Below are positions 44,001-53,900 of a stretch of 64,000 nt of DNA, piece by piece. The stretch lies in the NCBI RefSeq assembly GCF_022811725.1, contig NZ_CP094527.1:4588001-4652000 (forward strand). The letters are read 5' to 3'. How positions within the stretch are numbered: the stretch's first letter is position 1; the number at the start of each line of letters is the position of its first letter. This stretch comes from Mucilaginibacter sp. SMC90 (GTDB lineage Bacteria > Bacteroidota > Bacteroidia > Sphingobacteriales > Sphingobacteriaceae). The position numbers and the translations under genes are program-made. A model generated the notes under the pieces. It was not told the origin of the DNA. It did not search any database and worked only from the letters and a program-made list of their open reading frames with translations.

Positions 44001-44241
44001 AGCCGTAAAGCAGGAAAATGAGCTTTTCCAGGTAACAGCATTGCCCTATAGTGATGAGGAAATGACCGACGTAGAGTACAAAATCGATCTGCCGAAAAGC
44101 AAAGGCACAGTGTTATGCATCAGCCATAAAACTTTGGGTGTAGGTTCAAATGGCTGCGGCCCTAAACCACTGGAACAATACCGGGTTTATGCAAAACCTA
44201 CATCATTCAGCTACCAGATTCAGTTGTTTGATAAAAAGTAA
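41041..44241 (+). CDS. secreted GH2 beta-galactosidase (LacZ-like)
   Basis: Encodes 1066 residues. Signal peptide (KKIILLIVIFISSYNISSGF). Five-domain LacZ architecture: jelly-roll sugar-binding domain (about 75-260, VPSNWQVEGYGTPYYSNF), two immunoglobulin-like domains flanking a TIM barrel, and a C-terminal beta-galactosidase small chain with GRGPMENYADRK. The acid/base residue is Glu504 in SLGNECGS and the nucleophile Glu571 in CEYAHAM. Secretion distinguishes it from cytosolic LacZ and suits removal of galactosyl residues from glycans. The second GH2 gene and the PQQ-type dehydrogenase follow in the same direction; the HTCS is divergent. Confidence 0.95.
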   Translation: MSKTLFKKKIILLIVIFISSYNISSGFQAPAGSRLSPTDTASVPKEIEDPENIGINKEASHATLMPYGSLKEALTANRHASSFSRSLNGLWKFNWVDWPQKRPVNFYKPDYDVSKWKDIKVPSNWQVEGYGTPYYSNFTYIFQKDFPRVMSTPPEKYTAFKERNPVGSYRRDFTVPAQWSGRRIFITFDGVDAGFFIWVNGKKVGYSVNSRNAAEFDLTKYIKPGKNTLAVEVYRFTTGSYLEDQDMWRLSGIFRNVTLWSSPQEHIRDYFVKTNLDKQYKNADVQVSTKIKNYGTAAVKARVLDVVLYNGSVPVPGATAKKAIPALKPGEEVTVETSFHVNNPQKWTAETPKLYTTVVKINDGANAVETLSSRTGFRSIEIKGRLFLVNGVPIKLKGVNRHENWPNDGHAVTEEQMIRDIVLIKQANCNHVRTCHYSDDPLWYELCDQYGIYLVAEANLESHGAWDEFNEEPRIKAALIDRNVANVENFKNHPSVIIWSLGNECGSGGSNFRAILKVIKDIDSTRPTHYQGFGIGKNNPADMDSEMYTDVENLEKHANDNTLTKPFYLCEYAHAMFNSMGSVDIYNDLFDKYPQLLGGAIWEWQDQGIYNNRDPKHPITAFGGGFGEYPNDQYFIHKGVVFSDRSLKPHYPELKHAYQWISIHAKDLKNGIVTIKNRYQFITLNSFTAKWEVSENGTPVSSGNLALPEIKPGNEQDVKIPYNVTPKPGAEYFLKVSFDQAADNMWAKKGFEVATQQLELPIATPAAKEQPATGKLTFADGGNDIKVKGPGFSLEFDKAKGTFSKMEKDGENVLQDNGGPMLHLWRAPHRKDDMWAYDDYWVKYGLKELAWKTDDVKATQLATGQIEIKVNLTGTGKREFVVHHQAVYTIDGNGNIKVNNNVSFNGSDKIVLGRLGVRLFLKSDLNQFEYFGRGPMENYADRKSGFDVGHYASNIVQQMTPYEKPMDCGNHEDVRWAKVFTAKGSGIAVKQENELFQVTALPYSDEEMTDVEYKIDLPKSKGTVLCISHKTLGVGSNGCGPKPLEQYRVYAKPTSFSYQIQLFDKK

Positions 44242-44266
44242 AGAGCTTTGTTGTGAAGTCAATTGT

Positions 44267-44312
44267 CTTAAGTTCTGAGTCCGAAGTTAATTCTTTGAGC
44301 TCAGAACTTAAG
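44267..44312 (+). terminator. inverted repeat after the first GH2 gene
   Basis: CTTAAGTTCTGAG (44267-44279) and CTCAGAACTTAAG (44300-44312) are perfect 13-bp inverted copies, with GTTTTGGG directly following. It starts 26 bp past the stop, so it may end transcription or be a repeat relic of the 'aagtc' type. Confidence 0.45.
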
Positions 44313-44481
44313 GTTTTGGGCTTAAATCCCCTTCCGGAAACGATTGCATAGTTTTAATTGGGCATATTCTTCTTTTGCATTTTAAGGTTGAGTAATCTTG
44401 TTAACAGATTTAAAATACCGCTGTAAAACAACCAATTAAAATTTTATCATCAGCCTCAATAACGGGCACAAATAACCAGTA

Positions 44482-47238
44482 ATGAAAAAAGTATTTCTGC
44501 AATTATTGTTCATAACAACGTGCTTCAACTCGTTTGGACAGCAAACCATTGTTAAATACCTATCCGGCACCGATAAGGATCATACCATACAATGGGATTT
44601 TTTTTGCACCGAAGGGCGAAAAAGCGGGCAGTGGACAAAAATCGCGGTGCCATCCAACTGGGAATTACAGGGTTTCGGCACCTACAACTACGGGCACGAT
44701 AAAGTTAAAGCCAACGAGCAGGGTTTATACAAACATGAATTTACCGCCGGCAACTGGCAAAACAAAAAGGTGTTCATCGTTTTTGAAGGCTCAATGACCG
44801 ATACCAAAGTAACGGTGAACGGTAAACAAGCCGGCCCGGTACACCAGGGCAGCTTTTACCGCTTCAAATATGATATAACCGGCTTAATAAAACCAAACGC
44901 CCAAAACCTGCTCGAAGTTACTGTTGATAAAACATCGGCAAATGCATCGGTAAACGATGCTGAACGCCGCAACAGCGATTTTTGGGTTTTCGGGGGGATT
45001 TACCGCCCGGTGTACCTGGAAATTGTACCCGAAACTTTTATTGAAAGGCTTGCCATAAATGCCAAAGCCGATGGCTCCTTTCAGGCCGACATATACTCGC
45101 AAAATTTAAAAGGCGATGAAACCATTGAAGCACAGGTTCAAAAACTAAACGGCGAAAAAGTAGGCCAGCCCTTCAGTATAAAAGCAAACACTACAGCCGA
45201 GCATCTCGAACTAAAATCGAATTTTAATAAGCCCTTATTATGGAGCGCCGAGTTTCCTAACCTGTACCAGGTTATCGTAGCGATCAAAAACAAACAAAGT
45301 GTTATACACAGCATTAAGCAAAAATTTGGTTTCCGCACGGTTGAGTTGAGGGTTAACGATGGATTGTATGTAAACGGTGCCAAGATTGTGATGAAAGGCA
45401 GCGATCGTCATAGTTTTTGGCCTGAAACCGGTCGTACGCTAAGTCATGAGATCCAATTAATGGATGTTAAGCTGATGAAGCAGATGAACATGAACGCGGT
45501 ACGTATGTCGCACTACCCACCCGATGCTGATTTTTTAGATGTATGTGATTCGCTGGGTATTTATGTACTTGATGAACTTACCGGCTGGCAGGCCAACTAT
45601 GATACAGAAACCGGCCATAAACTGGTTAAAGAACTGGTGCTGCGTGATGTAAACCACCCGGCTATCCTGTTTTGGGACAATGGTAATGAAGGCGGCTTTA
45701 ACCGGGCGCTGGATAATGACTATGGCCTGTATGATCCGCAAAAACGTACGGTGATCCATCCCTGGGAAAAGTTTAACGGCACAGATACCAAGCATTATCC
45801 TGATTATAATTATATGGTTAACGCGGCTGCAAAGGGGCAGGAAGTATTTTTCCCTACTGAGTTTATGCACGGTTTGTATGATGGTGGTGCAGGTGCCGCA
45901 CTTGATGATTTTTGGGCACAAATGGTGAAACACCCCCATGGCGCAGGCGGTTTCATCTGGGCATTTTTAGATGAGGCAGTTATCCGTACCGATAAAAACA
46001 ACACTTATGATGCCGATGGCAACCACGCTCCAGACGGTATAGTTGGCCCGCACCGCGAAAAAGAAGGTAGTTTCTATGCCATTAAAGAGATCTGGTCGCC
46101 GGTGTATATTGATCCGCAGCCCGTTGATAAAACTTTTAACGGAAAGATCCCGGTTGAAAACAGGTATAGCTTTACTAATCTTAACCAATGTACTTTTAAA
46201 TGGCAGCTGGTTAAATTTCCATCGGCCAGTGCCAAAACCACGGCTGCAATTGTAAGCGCAGCCGGCTCAATGGCAAAATTTGATCTTAAGCCCGGTGAAA
46301 AAGGTGTGCTCAATTTGAATCTGCCAACATCGTGGGCCAAAAGTGATGCGCTGTATCTTACCGCTTACGGGCCGGATAAAAAGGAGATCTTTACCTGGAG
46401 CTGGGCATTAAAAACACCTGCGGCTATTAACAAAATAGTCTCATCCCCTGCTAAATCTGCAATAAAAATCAATGAAGTTGGTCAGCAGCTTCAGGTTGTA
46501 TGTGATGGTATCACTTATTATTTCGATAAAGCTACCGGCTATATTCAAAAAGTGGTTAAACCTTCAGGTACCGTTTCATTATCAGGCGGTCCTGTTTTGG
46601 CGGGTGTAAATACATCATTAAAACAGTTTACCAATAAGGCCATTAAAGGCGGGCATATTGTTGAAGCCGATTATGATGGTGCGGCAACCCTGCATGTAAA
46701 ATGGACCTTCACCCCGGGCCAGCCTGCAAAACTGGAATATCAATATACTCAAAAGGGCGACGCAGATTTTATGGGTATCACTTTTAATTATCCTGAGGAA
46801 AAGATCACCGGGATGAAATGGCTTGGCCGCGGCCCTTACCGTGTTTGGAAAAACAGGCTTAAAGGACAACAATTTGGTGTATGGCACAAGGCATATAATA
46901 ATACCATTACCGGCCAAACCTGGGACTATCCCGAATTTAAGGGTTATCATTCTGAACTTAACTGGGCGGTTATCGAAAATAAAGAATCACCTTTTACAGT
47001 TTATACGACCGATAAAAACATCTACCTGCAAATGCTGCACCCGGCAAGGGAACAGGCTGCCCTCGAAAACAATAATGTTGAACCGGCTTTTCCTGAAGGC
47101 AGTATCGGTTTTTTAAACGCTATAAGCCCAATCGGCACCAAGTTTCAGGCTGCTAAAGTGATGGGGCCACAAAGCCAAACCAATCATGCCAGCGGCGAAC
47201 CGGTAAACGGTACGCTATGGTTTGATTTTAAACATTGA
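44482..47238 (+). CDS. secreted GH2 glycoside hydrolase
   Basis: Encodes 918 residues with signal peptide MKKVFLQLLFITTCFNSFG. A jelly-roll (VPSNWELQGFGTYNYG) and an immunoglobulin-like domain precede the TIM barrel. In the barrel the acid/base residue is Glu403 in WDNGNEGG and the nucleophile Glu460 in FFPTEFMHG. The substrate-recognition loop differs from LacZ (KGSDRHSFWPETGR in place of the classical KGVNRHE). It may be a beta-galactosidase, beta-glucuronidase or beta-mannosidase variant; the family is secure, the specificity is not. It lies 240 bp after the first GH2 gene and 37 bp before the dehydrogenase gene. Confidence 0.9.
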   Translation: MKKVFLQLLFITTCFNSFGQQTIVKYLSGTDKDHTIQWDFFCTEGRKSGQWTKIAVPSNWELQGFGTYNYGHDKVKANEQGLYKHEFTAGNWQNKKVFIVFEGSMTDTKVTVNGKQAGPVHQGSFYRFKYDITGLIKPNAQNLLEVTVDKTSANASVNDAERRNSDFWVFGGIYRPVYLEIVPETFIERLAINAKADGSFQADIYSQNLKGDETIEAQVQKLNGEKVGQPFSIKANTTAEHLELKSNFNKPLLWSAEFPNLYQVIVAIKNKQSVIHSIKQKFGFRTVELRVNDGLYVNGAKIVMKGSDRHSFWPETGRTLSHEIQLMDVKLMKQMNMNAVRMSHYPPDADFLDVCDSLGIYVLDELTGWQANYDTETGHKLVKELVLRDVNHPAILFWDNGNEGGFNRALDNDYGLYDPQKRTVIHPWEKFNGTDTKHYPDYNYMVNAAAKGQEVFFPTEFMHGLYDGGAGAALDDFWAQMVKHPHGAGGFIWAFLDEAVIRTDKNNTYDADGNHAPDGIVGPHREKEGSFYAIKEIWSPVYIDPQPVDKTFNGKIPVENRYSFTNLNQCTFKWQLVKFPSASAKTTAAIVSAAGSMAKFDLKPGEKGVLNLNLPTSWAKSDALYLTAYGPDKKEIFTWSWALKTPAAINKIVSSPAKSAIKINEVGQQLQVVCDGITYYFDKATGYIQKVVKPSGTVSLSGGPVLAGVNTSLKQFTNKAIKGGHIVEADYDGAATLHVKWTFTPGQPAKLEYQYTQKGDADFMGITFNYPEEKITGMKWLGRGPYRVWKNRLKGQQFGVWHKAYNNTITGQTWDYPEFKGYHSELNWAVIENKESPFTVYTTDKNIYLQMLHPAREQAALENNNVEPAFPEGSIGFLNAISPIGTKFQAAKVMGPQSQTNHASGEPVNGTLWFDFKH

Positions 47239-47275
47239 TCATCAAACACTAAACCAATCAATAAAATAAACCTTT

Positions 47276-48523
47276 ATGAAACCATCATTCCGCGATAAAT
47301 ACAGTACAAAACGCCATGCCCTTTTCATGTTGACAGGCATGGGGGTTGTCATGTTTATGTGCTCATCGTATGTTTTTCATACGCCCAAATCCAACAGCGC
47401 AGCCGAACCGCCCTTGATCACAGTAAATGTGCAGCAAATCAGCGCCAATTTGCAATCACCAACTGCTTTAACCTTCCCGGGTGATGGCGAGATCTGGGTA
47501 ACCGAGCAGCCCGGAAAAATCCGCGTGGTGAAAGATGGTAGATTGCTCACTGAGCCGCTGCTTGATCTGCGAAGCAAAATGCTCAAAGTAAATAAAGGTT
47601 ATGAAGAACGTGGTTTATTAGGGATTTGTCTGCACCCGCAGTTTAAAACGAACAAAAAATTTTACGTTTTTTATAGCACCACTACCACCGGCAAGTTTAA
47701 CCACAAGGATGTAATAGCCGAGTATAAGCTATCGGCAAATTCAGATGCTATTGACCCAAACAGCGGCCGGGTGATCCTTGCGCAGGATAAACCCGATGGC
47801 AATCACGATGGCGGCTGCATCCAATTTGGCCGCGATGGTTATTTATACATCTCGTTTGGTGATGGCGGCGGGCAGGGCGATAAGCACGGCGAAATTGGTA
47901 ATGGGCAAAATTTAAGTAACCTGCTTGGCAAAATCCTCCGTGTTGATGTTAACGGCAACACGCCTTACAGTATCCCCAAAAACAACCCTTTTGCAGGTAA
48001 AAAAGATGCAGCTCCCGAGATCTGGGCTTATGGTTTTCGTAACCCGTACCGTTTTTCGTTCGATAAAGCATCGGGACAGTTGTTTGCAGGCGATGTAGGT
48101 CAGGATCTTTGGGAAGAAGTGGATATTGTAACCAAAGGTGCCAACTACGGCTGGCGCTTAACCGAAGGAACGCACTGCTATAACCCTGCTACAGGCTGTG
48201 ACATTAAAGGAATTACCATGCCCATTGCCGAGTACAGCCATACCGAAGGCGTTTCCGTTATTGGAGGTTACGTTTACAACGGCAAACAAGTACCTGTTTT
48301 AAGAAGTAAATATGTATTTGCCGATTGGGTAGGTAAAGTATTTTACCTGCAGAAAAGCGGTAGCCAATGGCAACGTGGCAAAATTACCTTTCAAAATATC
48401 CCGGCTAATTTAAAGATCATCGGTTTTGGCGAGGATCCGGCTGGCGAAGTTTATGTTTTGACCAATTCAGATACGGGGCCGGAAAATGCCAACGGGAGTA
48501 TTTATAAAATTGTGAAGAATTAA
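47276..48523 (+). CDS. secreted PQQ-dependent sugar dehydrogenase (soluble GDH-like)
   Basis: Encodes 415 residues with an N-terminal hydrophobic anchor/signal (HALFMLTGMGVVMFMCSSYV). The six-bladed propeller is recognisable through LQSPTALTFPGDGEIWVTEQPGKI, GLLGICLHPQF and YISFGDGGGQGD. The HDGGCIQF motif carries the catalytic-type His, and the conserved YGFRNPYRFSFD and GANYGWRLTEG follow. Members oxidise aldoses with PQQ in the periplasm. No PQQ biosynthesis genes are in the window, so cofactor must come from elsewhere or the protein is a non-PQQ propeller. It lies 37 bp after a GH2 gene and might oxidise the released sugar. Confidence 0.88.
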   Translation: MKPSFRDKYSTKRHALFMLTGMGVVMFMCSSYVFHTPKSNSAAEPPLITVNVQQISANLQSPTALTFPGDGEIWVTEQPGKIRVVKDGRLLTEPLLDLRSKMLKVNKGYEERGLLGICLHPQFKTNKKFYVFYSTTTTGKFNHKDVIAEYKLSANSDAIDPNSGRVILAQDKPDGNHDGGCIQFGRDGYLYISFGDGGGQGDKHGEIGNGQNLSNLLGKILRVDVNGNTPYSIPKNNPFAGKKDAAPEIWAYGFRNPYRFSFDKASGQLFAGDVGQDLWEEVDIVTKGANYGWRLTEGTHCYNPATGCDIKGITMPIAEYSHTEGVSVIGGYVYNGKQVPVLRSKYVFADWVGKVFYLQKSGSQWQRGKITFQNIPANLKIIGFGEDPAGEVYVLTNSDTGPENANGSIYKIVKN

Positions 48524-48641
48524 AAAATCTGCTGCGGGTTTAGCGTAGCGTAACCCGTGGTGAAACATAGCTAAAGTTTTCAACCTTAGTTCAATTGTGT
48601 TTATAAACTTACTTTCCGTCACCCGGCGGTATCGCTATTCG

Positions 48642-48676
48642 CCGTCCGAAGTCACAAGCTTCGGACGGTTTTTTTT
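48642..48676 (+). terminator. intrinsic terminator
   Basis: A perfect 10-bp stem, CCGTCCGAAG / CTTCGGACGG, with a 7-nt loop and eight T residues. It is the strongest terminator in the window and serves the GH2-dehydrogenase transcript. Confidence 0.92.
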
Positions 48677-48742
48677 AGAGCCACCGCTCGGCTCCAGCCC
48701 ACAAGTGCAGGGAAAAGATTAGGGATTGTTGATGTAAAATGC

Positions 48743-48835
48743 CATGTCGAGGAGGAACAACAAAACAATCTCGTAGCTATGCAAATCGAACATGCATTGG
48801 CTACGAGATTGCCACGCTACGCTCGCAATGACATG
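48743..48835. repeat. REP-like palindromic repeat
   Basis: CAATCTCGTAGC (48766-48777) pairs with GCTACGAGATTG (48800-48811); inside, ATGCA/TGCAT extends the stem, and outside CATGTC (48743-48748) matches GACATG (48830-48835). The segment GCTACGCTCGCAATGACA beside the right arm is typical of interspersed repeats in Bacteroidota genomes. Confidence 0.75.
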
Positions 48836-48917
48836 TTTTTATTTGTTTTTTCAGGTAATTTTCATTTTCCCGACACCTGAGCGTTTTAAGTGAGCAGTAG
48901 AACGATAGCGCCTGTAA

Positions 48918-49490
48918 TCACATAAAATAAATAAACACCAAAAGGTAAATATGCTTAAAGCAAACTTTGAGGTGTTTTACAGCCAAAGCCAATTGGTTTT
49001 CAACGGTTCGTTTTGAGATGTTCAACCGTTCGGCTATTTCTGAGTTAGAAAGGTTATCGAACCGGCTTAATTCAAAAATTTCCTGGCACCGTTTGGGTAA
49101 CTGATCCAAGTGACCGTTAAGCAGGTTATCTATTTCTGTTTGCCTGATGCGCGTTTCGCCATCATTGGTTTCATGCCGTCCTTCAACCACCAGCTCATCT
49201 TTAAAAACGATTTCCAGCTTAACTGCTTTGCGGCGTTTATAGATCTGAAAGCGCACGGATGTTTGCATAAAATTAGGGAAAGAAGTAATCTCCAATTCTT
49301 TTCGGCGGTTCCAGATGCTCACAAACACATCGTTCACAGCCTCGGCACAAACCTCGTCGTCATCAAGATAGTAATGAGCGGTTTTATAAAGACTTACCCA
49401 GTAGCGATCAAACAGCAAATTGAATGCAGTCGCATCGTCCCCGCGTACGGCATGCCATAGCTGAATATCTGTTTTTGAGTGCTTTAACAT
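48918..49490 (-). CDS. ECF sigma-70 factor (FecI-like)
   Basis: Encodes 190 residues from the ATG at 49490. The longer frame to 49616 is rejected: its 42 extra N-terminal residues are hydrophobic, lack sigma-like sequence, and would overlap the anti-sigma gene. Region 2 is at about 10-80 (FNLLFDRYWVSLYKTAHYYL; EAVNDVFVSIW), and region 4 at about 120-180 (LDQLPKRCQEIFELSRFDNLS; IAERLNISKRTVENQLALA). This is the SusC-linked ECF group that activates PULs when the partner anti-sigma factor receives a signal. It diverges from the FecR gene (119 bp apart). Confidence 0.95.
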   Translation of the reverse strand: MLKHSKTDIQLWHAVRGDDATAFNLLFDRYWVSLYKTAHYYLDDDEVCAEAVNDVFVSIWNRRKELEITSFPNFMQTSVRFQIYKRRKAVKLEIVFKDELVVEGRHETNDGETRIRQTEIDNLLNGHLDQLPKRCQEIFELSRFDNLSNSEIAERLNISKRTVENQLALAVKHLKVCFKHIYLLVFIYFM

Positions 49491-49609
49491 TATAACTGGT
49501 ATTATAAAAATACTCAAAAAAATGTTTAAAACACACAATAAAATAAAAATATAAAAAAAGTGTGTGAGTTTTTTTAAGCACCGGGTACTATACTTATATA
49601 AACCACAAA

Positions 49610-50767
49610 ATGTCAAAACAGGATTTTATTTCACTTTACGAAAAGTTTCTTTCCGGGCAATGTACCGAAGAAGAAAAGCAGCTTTTGGAAAGCCACTATT
49701 CTGAAATAAAGCTCATGGACAATGAATGGGACACTGCACTTGGCGATGAGGATATCATTAAGGCGAAAATAATTGCCAAAATACACGCAGAAACAGATTT
49801 TCAGAATGTGACGGATACCCGTAGAAAAGTTTCTTTTACCTGGATGAAGTATGCGGCCAGCATAGCTTTTTTATCAATGGTAGGCTTTTTTTCATGGCAC
49901 TATTGGTGGCAAAAACCAGGAAATACGCAATCGGCCAACAACATTTTACCTGGCAAAAACCAGGCTTACCTTACCCTGGCCAATGGCCAATCAATTATTT
50001 TACATAACGCAAAAAACGGGCAGATAGGCACAAACTCCGGTATTATTATAAACAAAATAAACGACAGTATTTTAACATACTCAAAAAATAATAATATTAA
50101 TAATAAACCAAGGGCAACATCTGCTCCCGATAGTAACCTGCTTACTATACCACGCGGAGGTGTTTTTCAAACTGTACTTTCTGATGGTACAAAAGTATGG
50201 CTTAACTCGGCTTCATCAATAAAATATCCAGTGGTGTTTGCGGGTAAGGAACGCAAAGTTGTGCTTAGCGGCGAAGCTTATTTTGAGGTTGCCAAAAATA
50301 AAAAAATGCCTTTCAGGGTAGCAGTTAATGGGATGGATGTGCAAGTTTTGGGTACTCATTTTAATGTAATGGGCTACCCCGAAGATAAGCAGGTTCAAAC
50401 CACTTTGCTGGAAGGTTCGGTTAAGCTGCATTCAGCAACCGGCACAGCGCAGTTAACGCCGGGGCAGCAAGGCGTGTTTAATGATGCTCATTTTACAGTT
50501 GAGCCGGTAAATACCGACGACGTAGTAGCCTGGAAGGATGGTTTTTTTGTATTTGATAACGAAAGCGTTGAAAGCATCATGCAAAAAATTGGCCGCTGGT
50601 ATGATGTCGACGTAGTTTTTCAGAATAAAAAAAGCTTGCCCGGCCAGCACAGTTTTGGCGGTACAATTTCCAGGCATAAAAACATTGATATCGTGCTTAA
50701 AGCACTTGAAGCAACAGGATCAGTTCACTTTAAACTTACAGGAAGGAGGGTTATAGTGATGGATTAA
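49610..50767 (+). CDS. FecR-family anti-sigma factor
   Basis: Encodes 385 residues. A short cytoplasmic N-terminal part (1-78) with LSGQCTEEEKQLLESHY, a transmembrane helix at about 79-98, and a periplasmic FecR domain at about 155-265 (LTIPRGGVFQTVLSDGTKVWLNSAS; GEAYFEVAKNKKMPF). A C-terminal DUF4974-like domain follows (about 310-385, DNESVESIMQKIGRWYDVDVV). It holds the ECF sigma factor inactive until the N-terminal STN domain of the partner TonB receptor signals. It directly precedes the SusC gene (144 bp). Confidence 0.95.
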   Translation: MSKQDFISLYEKFLSGQCTEEEKQLLESHYSEIKLMDNEWDTALGDEDIIKAKIIAKIHAETDFQNVTDTRRKVSFTWMKYAASIAFLSMVGFFSWHYWWQKPGNTQSANNILPGKNQAYLTLANGQSIILHNAKNGQIGTNSGIIINKINDSILTYSKNNNINNKPRATSAPDSNLLTIPRGGVFQTVLSDGTKVWLNSASSIKYPVVFAGKERKVVLSGEAYFEVAKNKKMPFRVAVNGMDVQVLGTHFNVMGYPEDKQVQTTLLEGSVKLHSATGTAQLTPGQQGVFNDAHFTVEPVNTDDVVAWKDGFFVFDNESVESIMQKIGRWYDVDVVFQNKKSLPGQHSFGGTISRHKNIDIVLKALEATGSVHFKLTGRRVIVMD

Positions 50768-50911
50768 CGCTTACTTAACCTCTTCATTGTAAACCCTTAA
50801 GCAAAAAAGAGACCAGGAGCAGGTCAGAGCGCCCCCGGTCAAATACCTTTCGGCATAAGGGTCAATAACCGATTATTTTCTTACAACCAATTAATTACTA
50901 ACCCTAACCAA

Positions 50912-53900
50912 ATGTATAAATTTTTCATTGCATTCCCATGCAACTGGGACCGGCGTGTCCTGTTCAAAATTTTGCTGATAATGAAACTCACGTTTGTTTT
51001 ATTGCTGGCCGCATTGCTTCATGTAAGTGCCGCCTCCTATTCGCAAAACATTAATTTAAAGGTAAAAGATGTTTCACTTTTAGATTTGTTTAAACAGCTG
51101 CACCGGCAAAGCGGTGTTGAATTTGTGTATGATAACAAAATGCTGCAGGATGCAAAGCATGTGAGTATCAACGCTGTAAATGAGCCTCTATCTGCAGTGC
51201 TTGACAGGTGTTTTTCTCAACAGTCCCTAACTTATGAGATCATCCAGAACATGATCGTTATTAAACGAAAGCCTGCCGATAATATAACAGATATAACATC
51301 CGGCAATAAGCCGCAGGCCATAGTAGTAACCGGAAAAGTCACCGACGATAAAGGCCTTCCCCTACCCGGCGTAACCGTAAAATTAAAAGAGGGACCGGCA
51401 AGTACATCAACCCGTAAAGATGGTTCATACTCCATAAAACTACCTGATGGCAACGGCACCCTGATGTTCACCTTTATTGGATTTGCTACGCAGGAGGTAC
51501 CGGTAAATAACAACCGGGAGATTAATGTTGTGCTTAAAGAAATAGCCACAGGATTAAATGATGTAGTTGTGGTTGGTTACGGACAGCAAAAAAAGGTGAG
51601 CTTAATTGGTGCCATAAGCACCGTAAAAGCTGAAGACCTGAAACAACCGGTGGCCAACCTGTCTGATCTGATAGCTGGTCGCGTTGCGGGAGTTATTGGT
51701 GTACAACGCAGCGGACAGCCAGGATATGATAATGCCGAGATCTACGTCAGGGGCATATCTACGTTTACGAGCAGCAGTCCGCTTGTGCTGGTTGATGGTG
51801 TGGAGAGAGACCTTGCCAACGTAGACCCGGAAGATATAGCCAGTTTCAGTATCCTTAAAGATGCTTCGGCCACAGCAGTTTACGGTGTAAGAGGCGCAAA
51901 TGGTGTTATCCTGATCCAAACCAAAAAAGGCAAAGTAGGCAAAGCCATGATTAACGCGCAATATGACCAGGGCATTACGCAATTTACACGCATCCCCAAA
52001 TTTGCAGATGGAGTTACCTACCTGCAAATGGCTAATGAGGCCTATAAAAATAGCAACCCCAATGACCCATTACCTAAGTATAGCGATGAGCGCATCCAGA
52101 AAACAGCGAGCGGTGCCGACCCCGATTTGTATCCCAACGTTGACTGGTTTAAAGTTTTGTTCAATAAGTTTGGTCAAAACCGCCGGGCAAGGGTCAACGC
52201 CAATGGAGGTTCAGAGAGCGCACAATATTATCTTTCTGTAGGGTATTATAACGAAAACGGTTTGTATAAAACAGATCAACTGGCCAATTACAACTCAGCA
52301 ATTAAGTTTGACAGGTACAATTTCACATCCAACTTAACACTCAATGTTACCAAAACAACCAAGGTTGATTTCGGTGCTTCGGGCTGGATAAGCAATGGCA
52401 ACTACCCTGGCAGTTCGGTTGATGCCATCTGGAGCTCGGCCTACATCATGCCGCCAATTGTGATCCCTCCTGTTTACTCCAATGGCCTGCACTCTCAAAT
52501 TCGTACTGCCGATGTATCAAACCCATACAACCTGCTTACCCAAAGCGGTTATGTAAACGAGTTCAGGAGTCAGTTATGGAGTAATATTCGTGTAACGCAG
52601 GATCTAAGCAAAATAGTAAAAGGTCTTTCGGCCACGGCCATGTACTCTTTTGACAACTACAATACCCATACCATAAGCCGCACAAAAACGGTTGATGGTT
52701 ACCTGGCCACCGGCCGCGACGATCAAGGGAACCTATTGCTCGATAAAACATCTATCGGCACCAGTTTTCTGGGTTATAGCCGTTCAAATGGCGGTACACG
52801 GCAGTTTTATACCGAGGCAGCCATTAACTACAACAATACTTTTGGCAAACACGCTGTTACGGGCTTGATCCTGTATAACCAATCGGACAGGGAAGACGCT
52901 TTTGCCAATGATTTTATTAGCTCTATCCCCTACCGTTATATGGGCCTTGCGGGCCGTGCTACTTATGCATATAACAATAAATACCTGGCCGAAGCCAACT
53001 TTGGGTATAACGGTTCCGAAACCTTCGCACCCGACCATCGCTTTGGATTTTTCCCATCATTTGGCTTAGGATGGGTACTATCCGAAGAATCCTTTTTCAA
53101 GCCGCTGGCAAACACATTTCAATTTTTAAAACTCCGGTACTCATATGGAGTGGTTGGTAACAGCAACATTGGCGGCCGCAGGTTTGCGTACATTTCAACT
53201 GTTGGCGGTGGTAATGGCAACTATTCGTACGGACAAAACGGTACCGATCAAAGCCTGAACGGGCTTGATATAGGTGATTATGCCGTAAGTGTTACCTGGG
53301 AAAAGGCTAAAAAGCAAAACCTTGGTATTGAATTAAAAATGCTGGACAACGCCCTTTCGTTAACTGCCGATGTTTTCCAGGAAAACAGAACAGGTATTTT
53401 CAGGCAACGCGGCGATGTGCCAAACTATACAGGTATCCGCACCCTTCCTTACGCCAACCTTGGCGAAGTGCATAACCGAGGTATTGATGCCACCCTTGAT
53501 ATTAGCAAACGGGTTAACACCAACTGGACAGTAGCATTCAGAGGTAACTTTACCTGGAACCGGGCCAAAGTGATCAATGATGCCAACGCACCATGGCCAT
53601 ATCCATGGCAACAGCGCATAGGGCGTAAACTTGGGCAACGTTTTGGCTATACAGACCTTGGCTTGTTTCAAAGCGACGCAGATGTGGCAAACAGCCCTTA
53701 CCAAACTGGTACCAACAAAGCGGGCGATATCAAATATAAAGACCTGAACGGCGATGGCAAGATCGACAATTTTGACCAGGGGCCTATCGGCTATGGCAGT
53801 ATTCCGGAAATTGTTTACGGCTTTGGCCCAACAGTTAGCTATAAAGGCTTCTCGGTAGCCGGATGGTTTAAAGGCATCAGCAATGTTGATGTTTCCTTAA

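Larger units (their letters stand above)
48524..48917. other. intergenic region with terminator and repeat elements
   Basis: 394 bp between convergent genes. It contains a small hairpin GGGTTtagcgtagcgtAACCC at about 48537-48557, the terminator at 48642-48676 and the REP-like element at 48743-48835. No coding sequence is evident. Confidence 0.7.

Noticed and set aside
49491..49616. N-terminal extension of the ECF sigma factor reading frame
   Set aside because: The extra 42 residues are hydrophobic and unlike any sigma factor; the start at 49490 gives the normal length and avoids overlap with the FecR gene.
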